From assembly GCA_016202915.1 (NCBI GenBank), contig JACQNT010000156.1:1-8382 (forward strand): DNA of 8,382 nt, in the 5' to 3' direction. The DNA comes from Acidobacteriota bacterium. GTDB taxonomy: Bacteria > Acidobacteriota > Polarisedimenticolia > Gp22-AA2. Shown here one piece after another: positions 1-5,480 of this stretch. Numbering within the stretch: the stretch's first letter is position 1; each line of letters starts with the position of its first letter. The translations under genes were made by a program, and so were the position numbers. The notes beneath the pieces are model-generated. The model was not told where the DNA came from. It was given only the letters and a program-made list of their open reading frames with translations, and searched no databases.

Positions 1-62
1 CTCCCGAACTGCTCTCGCTGGCAGCCCGGCGCCTGGAGAGGGCCTCGGAGCCACGGCCATGA
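1..62 (+). CDS. 3' end of an upstream gene, probably a second tyrosine recombinase (partial)
   Basis: The frame with codons from base 3 is open from the window edge and ends at TGA 60-62, giving 19 residues that include PELLSLAARRLERA. Its stop overlaps the start of the next gene as ATGA (59-62), so the two are probably translationally coupled. A short helical tail with an 'ELL-LAARRLE' pattern fits the C-terminus of the recombinases that commonly sit just upstream of this type of integrase in tandem or trio arrays. That match is from memory of the family and no catalytic motif is inside the window, so the identity is tentative. The coding call rests on the overlap and residue composition. 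Confidence 0.5.
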   Translation, partial: PELLSLAARRLERASEPRP

Positions 63-1048
63 TCTCGCTGGCTCGCCCGCTTGAGGCCTTCTTCATCGAT
101 CGGCTGATGCATCAGCGTCAGGCCAGCCCACACACCGTCGCCTCCTACCGCGACACGTTCCGGTTGCTGCTGGGCTTCCTCCACCGGCAGCTCGGCAAGC
201 CCCCCTCCGAACTTGATCTCGAGAACCTCGACGCGCCGCTGATCGGCACCTTCCTCGAGGACCTGGAGAAGCGGCGCCACAATAGCGTCCGCACTCGCAA
301 CGTGCGGCTCGCCGCCATCCACTCCTTCTTCCGCTACGCCGCCCTGCAAGCACCGGAGCACAGCGCCCTCATTCAGCGCGTGCTGGCCATCCCCCACAGG
401 CGCTGCGACCGCGCTCTGGTGACGTTCCTCACGCCGGCCGAAACGGAAGCTCTGCTGACGGCTCCCGGCCGTCGCAGCTGGATCGCCCGCCGCGACCACG
501 CGTTGCTGCTTCTAGCCGTGCAGACCGGTCTTCGGGTCTCGGAGCTGACGCGACTCAGCGTTCAGGACGTGCAGCTCGGCTCCGGCGCCCACGTCCGCTG
601 CTACGGTAAGGGACGCAAAGAACACTGCACGCCGCTGACTGCCCAGACGCTCGGCGTCCTTTGGGAGTGGCTCCGCGAGCGCAACGCCGGGCCCTCCGAT
701 CCGCTCTTCCCCTCGCGGCACGGCAGCCGGCTCAGCCGCGACGCCGTGGAGCGGCTGCTTCACAAGTACGTGGCCCTGGCTCAACGTTGTTGCGCCTCTC
801 TGTCCGCGAAACGCATCTCACCCCACGTGCTCCGGCACACCAGCGCCATGCGTCTCCTTCAGGCGGGAGTGGATAGATCTGTCATCGCGCTCTGGCTCGG
901 TCACGAATCAGCCGAGACCACCGAGATCTACCTCCACGCCGATCTCTCGATGAAGGAGCGTGCCCTGGAGCGCACCGCGCCCCTGACCACACCGAGAGGC
1001 CGCTATCGTGCACCCGACCCCCTGCTCGCCTTCCTGGAAGCGCTCTGA
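59..1048 (+). CDS. Tyrosine-type site-specific recombinase/integrase
   Basis: This 329-residue protein cuts and rejoins DNA through a phosphotyrosine intermediate. The N-terminal SAM-like core-binding domain spans about residues 8-100 (pattern 'SPHTVASYRDTFR...LLGFL', then 'R-RN-RLAAIHSFFRYA'). The catalytic domain spans about 122-300. All expected catalytic residues are visible: R159 in TGLRVSEL, K184 in YGKGRK, H256 and R259 in SPHVLRHTSA, H282 in WLGHES, and nucleophile Y291 in TEIYLHAD. The tail (RGRYRAPDPLLAFLEAL) resembles recombinases found in multi-recombinase elements such as the recombinase-in-trio type; this is recalled family knowledge, not a search. The ATG at 59 has GGAG at 47-50 with 8-nt spacing and overlaps the preceding stop as ATGA. 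The enzyme looks intact. It probably mobilises the element whose right end lies just downstream. Confidence 0.93.
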   Translation: MISLARPLEAFFIDRLMHQRQASPHTVASYRDTFRLLLGFLHRQLGKPPSELDLENLDAPLIGTFLEDLEKRRHNSVRTRNVRLAAIHSFFRYAALQAPEHSALIQRVLAIPHRRCDRALVTFLTPAETEALLTAPGRRSWIARRDHALLLLAVQTGLRVSELTRLSVQDVQLGSGAHVRCYGKGRKEHCTPLTAQTLGVLWEWLRERNAGPSDPLFPSRHGSRLSRDAVERLLHKYVALAQRCCASLSAKRISPHVLRHTSAMRLLQAGVDRSVIALWLGHESAETTEIYLHADLSMKERALERTAPLTTPRGRYRAPDPLLAFLEAL

Positions 1049-1112
1049 TTATGCCGCGTGCTGGATCACGTTCCCCGCCACCGGCCAGGGTTGGAGCAGC
1101 GAAGTCGGCATA
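1049..1112. mobile_element. Candidate right-end terminal region of the recombinase element
   Basis: The segment starts at the base after the recombinase stop and is bounded by a perfect 7-bp inverted repeat, TATGCCG at 1050-1056 and CGGCATA at 1106-1112. Immediately after the second copy, a different reading frame begins without a start codon, as expected if this is the border between inserted DNA and an interrupted host gene. The segment itself has no convincing coding frame. The left end of the element lies outside the window, so target duplication and terminal repeats cannot be compared. The border position is inferred. Confidence 0.45.
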
Positions 1113-1113
1113 G

Positions 1114-1335
1114 TGCTTCAGCCATCTCTTCGAGAAGCAGGAACGCACGGGCTACGCGCTCGGGATCAATCTGGTCGGCGCGATGATGGGCGGCCTGGTC
1201 GAGTATCTCTCGATGGTGGGCGGCATGCGCATGATCTGGGCGATCCTGGCCCTAATCTACGGGCTGGCGTTCGTGTCCTCGCGGACGCGAGGCCGGCGTG
1301 GCGCCGTTCCCGCGGGTCCGCCGTCACCCTCATGA
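1114..1335 (+). pseudogene. Headless C-terminal remnant of a polytopic membrane protein
   Basis: The frame is open from just after a TAG at 1111-1113 to TGA 1333-1335, giving 73 residues. It reads (C)FSHLFEKQERTGYALGIN, then two hydrophobic stretches (LVGAMMGGLVEYLSMVGG and MRMIWAILALIYGLAFV), then a basic tail. The frame has no sensible start or ribosome binding site and the residues look like the end of a larger multi-spanning protein. The pattern 'ALG-NL-GA--GG--EYLSM--G-R' resembles the C-terminus of membrane-bound spermidine-synthase-like proteins, an identification from memory and therefore tentative. The loss of the 5' part at 1112/1113 coincides with the inverted repeat ending the recombinase element, suggesting the gene was cut by insertion or rearrangement. 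It is probably not functional. Confidence 0.6.
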
Positions 1336-1357
1336 AGACGAGGTTCCGCTCCTCGCG

Positions 1358-1387
1358 TTGACACTCCGCGAAGGCGGGTGCTAACAT
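1358..1387 (+). promoter_or_regulatory. Sigma70-type promoter driving the nuo operon
   Basis: A perfect -35 hexamer TTGACA (1358-1363) is followed after 18 bp by TAACAT (1382-1387), a four-of-six match to the -10 consensus preceded by TGC, which makes it an extended -10. In such GC-rich DNA this combination is unlikely to be accidental. The predicted transcript start is near 1394, giving a leader of roughly 98 nt before nuoA. It is the only strong promoter-like signal I see upstream of the nuo genes. Confidence 0.7.
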
Positions 1388-1431
1388 GTCTGCCTCCGTT
1401 CGTACCCGCAGAAATCGGGGCGCGGGCGAGT

Positions 1432-1449
1432 TTGTGAAAAATATCACGA
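1432..1449. promoter_or_regulatory. CRP/FNR-family-like operator in the nuo leader
   Basis: The core is TGTGA (1433-1437), six bases, TCAC (1444-1447), an interrupted palindrome of the form bound by CRP/FNR-superfamily regulators (E. coli CRP consensus TGTGA-N6-TCACA); the last base of the right half differs. It is an AT-rich island in otherwise GC-rich DNA. Its centre lies about 46 nt downstream of the predicted start site, where binding would more likely repress than activate, unless a second promoter starts further down. No regulator gene is in the window. Confidence 0.4.
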
Positions 1450-1491
1450 GGTAGCCGGAGCCGCGGCGCGCCTCCGGGAGAACCACCCGCC

Positions 1492-1848
1492 GTGATGATC
1501 GATTACCTGCCGATCGGGCTGCAGCTCCTGGCGGCCGCGGGACTCGCCTTCGCGCTCCTGGCGCTCTCCTCGCTCCTCGGGCGTCCGGGGCGCAGCCGCA
1601 CGGACCTGAGCGTCTACGAGTGCGGCGTGGACCCCTTCGAGCCGGCCGGCAAGCGTTACGCCATCCGCTTCTACATGGTGGCCATGCTGTTCATCCTATT
1701 CGACATCGAGGCGGCCTTCCTCTACCCGTGGGCGACCGTGTTCCGCGACCTGGGGCTCCCGGGTATCCAGAAGATGTCCTTGTTCATCGGCGTGCTCCTC
1801 ATCGGGTTCGTCTACTGCTGGCGCCGCGGCGCCCTGGACTGGGACTGA
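1492..1848 (+). CDS. nuoA: NADH-quinone oxidoreductase subunit A (NuoA)
   Basis: NuoA is the small ND3-like membrane subunit at the junction of the membrane and peripheral arms of complex I. The 118-residue length is normal. Three membrane segments are visible at about residues 8-29, 59-80 and 94-111. The family's signature loop YECGVDP (42-48) contains C44, the counterpart of the ND3 loop cysteine near the quinone site, and the conserved second helix reads RFYMVAMLFILFDIEAAFLYPW with acidic residues D71 and E73. GTG at 1492 and ATG at 1495 are both possible starts; GGGAG at 1476-1480 is 11 nt from the GTG and 14 nt from the ATG, so the GTG is slightly better placed. It is the first gene of the operon. 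The usual next gene, nuoB, is missing: nuoC follows after 45 bp. Confidence 0.96.
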   Translation: MMIDYLPIGLQLLAAAGLAFALLALSSLLGRPGRSRTDLSVYECGVDPFEPAGKRYAIRFYMVAMLFILFDIEAAFLYPWATVFRDLGLPGIQKMSLFIGVLLIGFVYCWRRGALDWD

Positions 1849-1850
1849 GA

Positions 1851-1873
1851 GGGCGGGTCGCGGAGATCCGCCC
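1851..1873 (+). other. Intercistronic RNA hairpin between nuoA and nuoC
   Basis: GGGCGGGTC (1851-1859) pairs with GATCCGCCC (1865-1873) to form a nine-pair stem with one G-U pair and a five-base loop. It begins three bases after the nuoA stop and ends 20 bases before the nuoC start. No run of T follows, so it is not a classical intrinsic terminator. It could stabilise the nuoA message end or tune expression of the downstream genes. High GC content makes chance stems more likely, so function is uncertain. Confidence 0.4.
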
Positions 1874-1893
1874 GGAGGTCGGAGCGGCAGCGC

Positions 1894-2439
1894 ATGGTCG
1901 CAGGGCCCTACATCGATCCGTCCCCTCCGGCGGTCGTCGTCGATCGCCTGAAGGAGCGCTTTCCGGGGGCCGTGCTGGAGGCCTCCGAGTTCCGCGGCGA
2001 GCTGACCGTCCTGGTCCCGGGCGACCGCCTCGTCGAGATCTGCCTCTTCCTGAAAGAGGATCCGGAGGCCGATTTCGACCTGCTCTCTGTCGTCACGGGC
2101 GTCCACTTCCTGGAGCGCGACTACGACTACGAGGTCCTGTACCACCTCAAGTCGCTGCGCCGGAACCACCGTCTCCGCCTGAAGGTGCGGGCGGGTCGGG
2201 ACGCGACGGTCCCGAGCGTCACGCCCGTCTGGGCGGGCGCCAACTGGCCCGAACGGGAGGCGTTCGACCTGGTCGGGGTCCGGTTCCAGGGCCACCCAGA
2301 TTTAAGGCGCATCATCATGCCCGAGGACTACCCGGACCATCCGCTGCGGAAGGACTTCGACGTCGAAGGGGGGCCGACATCACTCGACGCGCCCGGCCGG
2401 CCCGCCTCTCCGGGGTTTCGAGACATGGAGAGCATATGA
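1894..2439 (+). CDS. nuoC: NADH-quinone oxidoreductase subunit C (NuoC)
   Basis: NuoC is the 30-kDa-type subunit of the connecting arm of complex I, packing against NuoD and normally NuoB; it binds no cofactor. The 181-residue protein has the usual N-terminal alpha/beta region (about 12-115) with FDLLSVVTGVHF, then the family signature ANWPEREAFDLVGVRF (116-131), GHPDLRRIIMPEDY (133-146) and HPLRKDF (149-155), followed by a short disordered-looking tail. It is a stand-alone NuoC, not the NuoCD fusion of E. coli. The ATG at 1894 has GGAG at 1881-1884 (9 nt away) and GGAGG slightly further up. Its stop overlaps an ATG as ATGA at 2436-2439, which opens a 12-codon frame leading to nuoD. Confidence 0.95.
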   Translation: MVAGPYIDPSPPAVVVDRLKERFPGAVLEASEFRGELTVLVPGDRLVEICLFLKEDPEADFDLLSVVTGVHFLERDYDYEVLYHLKSLRRNHRLRLKVRAGRDATVPSVTPVWAGANWPEREAFDLVGVRFQGHPDLRRIIMPEDYPDHPLRKDFDVEGGPTSLDAPGRPASPGFRDMESI

Positions 2440-2474
2440 AACCCGGGGCCCGGACCCGGCAGGAGGGCCGATGA
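2436..2474 (+). other. Twelve-codon mini-ORF linking nuoC to nuoD
   Basis: ATG 2436-2438 overlaps the nuoC stop as ATGA, and the frame (MKPGARTRQEGR) ends at TGA 2472-2474, which overlaps the nuoD ATG (2471-2473), again as ATGA. GGAGAG at 2427-2432 could serve as its ribosome binding site. This arrangement would let ribosomes pass from nuoC through the mini-ORF to nuoD by re-initiation. The peptide is unlikely to be a protein in its own right, and the arrangement may be accidental because nuoD has its own strong AGGAGG. Confidence 0.3.
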
Positions 2475-3703
2475 GCCCGGAGCAGTCCCGGCCGCCGTCG
2501 ATGACGCCCCTGCCCCGGGAGGGGGAGGACGCGCTGCACGGCGAGAAGATGGTCGTCAACATGGGGCCTTCGCACCCCTCGACGCACGGGGTGCTCCGGC
2601 TGGTGCTGACGCTGGACGGGGAGGTGGTCACGGCGGTGCAGCCGCACGTCGGCTACCTGCACCGCGGGATGGAGAAGATCGCCGAGGGCATGACCTACCA
2701 CCAGTTCATCCCGTACACCGACCGGCTCGACTACCTGGCCCCGCTCTCCAACAACGTGGCCTACGTCCTGGCGGTCGAGAAGCTGATCGGCGTGACCGTG
2801 CCTCCCCGGGCGCAGGTCATCCGCGTGCTGTGCTGCGAGATCGCCCGCATCTCGGCCCATCTCCTGTGGCTCGGGACCGGCGCCTTCGACCTGGGGGCGG
2901 CGACCGTCTTCTTCCACACCTTCCGGGAGCGCGAGACGCTGTACAACATCATCGAGTCGCTCACCGGCTCGCGGATGACGACCTCCTACACGCGCGTGGG
3001 CGGCCTGGCGCGGGACCTGCCGGAGGGCTGGGCCGGCCAGGTGGCAGCGTTCGTCGCCGGCTTCCCGAAGTTCCTGGACGAGATCGACTCCCTCCTGACC
3101 GGCAACCGTATCTGGATGAAGCGCACCCAGGGGATCGGCCGGATCAGCGCGCGCGACGCCGTCGATCTGAGCCTCACGGGGCCGAACCTGAGAGGGTCCG
3201 GGGTGGCCTACGACCTGCGCAAGGCGGAGCCGTACAGCGGCTACGAGAACTACGACTTCGAGGTGCCGATCGGGAGCGAGGGGGACGCCTACGACCGGTA
3301 CCTGGTGCGCCTGGAGGAGATGCGCCAAAGCACGCGCATCCTCGAGCAGGCCCTCAAGGCCCTCCCCGACGGCCCGATCTGCATCGACGATCCCAAGGTG
3401 GTCCTGCCGAAGAAGGAGCGCGTCCTCACGAGCATGGAGGCCCTGATCGAGCAGTTCATGATCGTCACGCAGGGGTTCCCCGCGCCGCGGGGGGAGATCT
3501 ACCACGCCATCGAGGCGCCCAAGGGGGAGCTCGGCTTCTACATCCGGAGCGAGGGGGAGAAGTCCCCCTACCGCCTGCACATCCGCTCCCCGTCGTTCAT
3601 CAACCTGCAGGCGATCGAGAAGATGGCCGTGGGGGGCTTGGTGTCCGATCTCATCGCCGTCATCGCCAGCCTCGATCCGGTGATGGGAGAGGTGGACCGG
3701 TGA
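2471..3703 (+). CDS. nuoD: NADH-quinone oxidoreductase subunit D (NuoD)
   Basis: NuoD is the 49-kDa-type subunit, related to the large subunit of NiFe hydrogenases, that forms much of the quinone-reduction pocket in the connecting arm. The 410-residue length is normal. Family motifs are clear: MGPSHPSTHGVLR (31-43), GYLHRGMEKIAE (61-72), YTDRLDYLAPLSNN (82-95), and the C-terminal LDPVMGEVDR. H39 and Y88 correspond to the quinone-headgroup ligands His38 and Tyr87 of the Thermus homologue, judged by aligning remembered sequence. The ATG at 2471 is chosen for AGGAGG at 2461-2466; later in-frame ATGs lack such a site. The roughly 25 residues before the conserved core are an ordinary variable leader. 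The stop overlaps the nuoE GTG as GTGA (3700-3703). NuoD hands electrons from the N2 cluster of NuoB to quinone, but nuoB is not in this window. Confidence 0.97.
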   Translation: MSPEQSRPPSMTPLPREGEDALHGEKMVVNMGPSHPSTHGVLRLVLTLDGEVVTAVQPHVGYLHRGMEKIAEGMTYHQFIPYTDRLDYLAPLSNNVAYVLAVEKLIGVTVPPRAQVIRVLCCEIARISAHLLWLGTGAFDLGAATVFFHTFRERETLYNIIESLTGSRMTTSYTRVGGLARDLPEGWAGQVAAFVAGFPKFLDEIDSLLTGNRIWMKRTQGIGRISARDAVDLSLTGPNLRGSGVAYDLRKAEPYSGYENYDFEVPIGSEGDAYDRYLVRLEEMRQSTRILEQALKALPDGPICIDDPKVVLPKKERVLTSMEALIEQFMIVTQGFPAPRGEIYHAIEAPKGELGFYIRSEGEKSPYRLHIRSPSFINLQAIEKMAVGGLVSDLIAVIASLDPVMGEVDR

Positions 3704-4173
3704 CGATCCCGGTTCGGCCGGAGACCGATCGCCGCATCGACGAGCTCCTCAGGCGCTTCCCATTGCGGGAGTCGGCCCTCCTGCCCGCCCTCCACCTGAT
3801 CCAGGAGGAGCAGGGGTACGTCTCCGAGGAGTCGATGGAGTATGCGGCGGCGAAGATCGGCGTCTCTGCCGCGTTCGTCGCCGGAGTGGTGTCGTTCTAC
3901 ACCATGTTCCACCGGTCGCCGGTCGGCCGGCACCACATCCAGGTCTGCCAGACGCTCCCCTGCGCTCTGCGGGGGACGAGGCGGATCATGAAGCACCTGG
4001 AGGAGCGCCTGGGGATCAGGAGGGGCGAGACCACCGCCGACGGTCGTTTCTCGCTTGTCGCTGTCGAGTGCCTCGGGGCGTGCGACACCGCCCCCATGCT
4101 CCAGATCAACGACCAGGAGTTCGGGCGCCTCGATCCGCAGAGGCTGGACGAGATCCTGGAACGGCTGAGGTAG
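3700..4173 (+). CDS. nuoE: NADH-quinone oxidoreductase subunit E (NuoE)
   Basis: NuoE is the 24-kDa-type subunit of the NADH dehydrogenase module, with a thioredoxin-like fold carrying the 2Fe-2S cluster N1a next to the FMN of NuoF. The protein is 157 residues, a typical length. An N-terminal helical region (about 8-70, including SALLPALHLIQEEQGYVSE) precedes the thioredoxin-like domain. All four N1a ligands are present: C83 and C88 in VCQTLPC, and C124 and C128 in ECLGAC. The frame stays open far upstream inside nuoD, but the real start is the GTG at 3700, which overlaps the nuoD stop and has GGGAGAGG at 3685-3692, about 8 nt away. nuoF follows after 9 bp. Confidence 0.95.
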   Translation: MTIPVRPETDRRIDELLRRFPLRESALLPALHLIQEEQGYVSEESMEYAAAKIGVSAAFVAGVVSFYTMFHRSPVGRHHIQVCQTLPCALRGTRRIMKHLEERLGIRRGETTADGRFSLVAVECLGACDTAPMLQINDQEFGRLDPQRLDEILERLR

Positions 4174-4182
4174 ATCGCGCGC

Positions 4183-5472
4183 ATGGCCTTCGAACCGATC
4201 CTGCTGCGCAACATCGCGAAGCCCGGCTCGGAGACGATCGGGTCCTACCTGGCCTCGGGCGGCTACCAGGGACTGCGGCGCGTCCTCAAGGAGTTCGCCC
4301 CCGAGGCGTTCGTCGAGGAGGTGAAAGCCTCCGGCCTGAGGGGCCGCGGCGGCGCCGGGTTCCCGACGGGGGCCAAGTGGGGCTTCCTGCCGAAGGCGAC
4401 CGACAGGCCGCGCTACCTCTGCGTCAACGCGGACGAGAGCGAGCCCGGCACCTTTAAAGACCGTCTTTTGATCGAGAAGGACCCCCACCTGGTCCTGGAG
4501 GGGATCGTCCTCTCGGCCTACGCCATCCGCTCGGGCACGGCGTTCTTTTACATCCGAGGGGAGTTCCACGAGGGGGCCCGCATCTTCAGCCGGGCCCTGG
4601 AGGAGGCGCGCTCGGGGGGCTTTCTCGGGAAGAACATCCTGGGAAGCGGCTTTAATCTAGAAGTCATCATCTACCGCGGCGCGGGGGCCTACATCTGCGG
4701 CGAGGAGACGGCGCTTCTGGAGTCGCTCGAGGGGAAGCGCGGGCTGCCGCGCCTCAAGCCGCCGTTCCCGGCGGTCGTCGGCCTGTATGGCTGCCCGACG
4801 ATCATCAACAACGTCGAGACGCTGGCCAACGTCACCCTGATCGCCGAGCGCGGCGCCGCCTGGTACGCCGGGATCGGCCGCCCGCCCAAGAACACCGGGC
4901 CGAAGCTGTTCTGCCTCTCCGGGCACGTGAAGCGCCCCGGGGTCTACGAGGCGGCGCTCGGAGTGCCGCTGATGGAGCTGATCCACGAGTACGCCCTTGG
5001 GATGATGCATCCCGACCGGCCGCTCAAGGCGGTGGTGCCCGGGGGATCGTCGATGAAGATCCTGCCGGCATCGAAGTGCGACGTGCTGATGGACTTCGAC
5101 TCCCTGGCCGCGGCCGGGACGATGCTCGGGTCGGCCGGCGGGTTCGTCATGGACAGCAGCACCTGCATCGTGGACGCCCTCCTCAACATCGCCCGCTTCT
5201 ACGCCCACGAGTCGTGCGGCCAGTGCACCCCGTGCCGCGAGGGGACCGGCTGGTTCGTCAAGGTGCTCCGGCGCCTGGAGCACGGGGAAGGGAGGCCGGG
5301 GGACGTCGATCTCCTGCTGGACGTGGCCCGCAAGGTGGAGGGGAACACGATCTGCCCCTTCGGGGAGGCGATCGCCTGGCCGGTCCAGTCGTACGTGGAG
5401 GAGTTCCGGGAGGAGTTCGATGACCACGTGGCCCGCCGCGCCTGCCCCCTCGCCCGGATGGCGGCGAGCTGA
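4183..5472 (+). CDS. nuoF: NADH-quinone oxidoreductase subunit F (NuoF)
   Basis: NuoF is the 51-kDa-type flavoprotein subunit that binds NADH and FMN, takes the hydride and passes electrons to cluster N3. Its 429 residues are typical. Visible motifs are the nucleotide-binding GLRGRGGAGFPTGAKWGF (51-68), NADESEPGTFKDR (82-94), the glycine-rich GAGAYICGEETALLESLEGK (167-186), and CPTIINNVETLANV (204-217). The 4Fe-4S N3 ligands are C345, C348 and C351 in ESCGQCTPCREG plus C391 in NTICPFGEA. The ATG at 4183 gives the expected short N-terminus; the GAGG at 4167-4170 is rather distant, so translation may depend partly on coupling to nuoE. With nuoE and the first part of nuoG it makes up the electron-input module. 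Confidence 0.97.
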   Translation: MAFEPILLRNIAKPGSETIGSYLASGGYQGLRRVLKEFAPEAFVEEVKASGLRGRGGAGFPTGAKWGFLPKATDRPRYLCVNADESEPGTFKDRLLIEKDPHLVLEGIVLSAYAIRSGTAFFYIRGEFHEGARIFSRALEEARSGGFLGKNILGSGFNLEVIIYRGAGAYICGEETALLESLEGKRGLPRLKPPFPAVVGLYGCPTIINNVETLANVTLIAERGAAWYAGIGRPPKNTGPKLFCLSGHVKRPGVYEAALGVPLMELIHEYALGMMHPDRPLKAVVPGGSSMKILPASKCDVLMDFDSLAAAGTMLGSAGGFVMDSSTCIVDALLNIARFYAHESCGQCTPCREGTGWFVKVLRRLEHGEGRPGDVDLLLDVARKVEGNTICPFGEAIAWPVQSYVEEFREEFDDHVARRACPLARMAAS

Positions 5473-5480
5473 GGGACGCC

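Noticed and set aside
1339..1355. Hairpin CGAGG / CCTCG after the membrane protein remnant, as a terminator
   Set aside because: The stem has only five pairs with a seven-base loop and no T-run follows, so it is too weak to call a terminator.
1620..2474. Frame of 284 codons spanning nuoA and nuoC as a possible divergent NuoB
   Set aside because: It is an alternative frame of nuoA and nuoC, rich in Arg, Gly and Pro, with no double-cysteine N2 motif.
2315..3580. Long open frame on the minus strand opposite nuoD (421 codons)
   Set aside because: It lies opposite a strongly conserved gene, and its arginine-, valine- and aspartate-rich product shows no recognisable domain. GC-rich codon use often leaves such antisense frames open.
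2830..4173. Possible 447-residue protein fusing an upstream region to NuoE
   Set aside because: Residues before the GTG at 3700 are an out-of-frame reading of nuoD rich in Arg, Gly and Pro; only the last 157 residues match NuoE.
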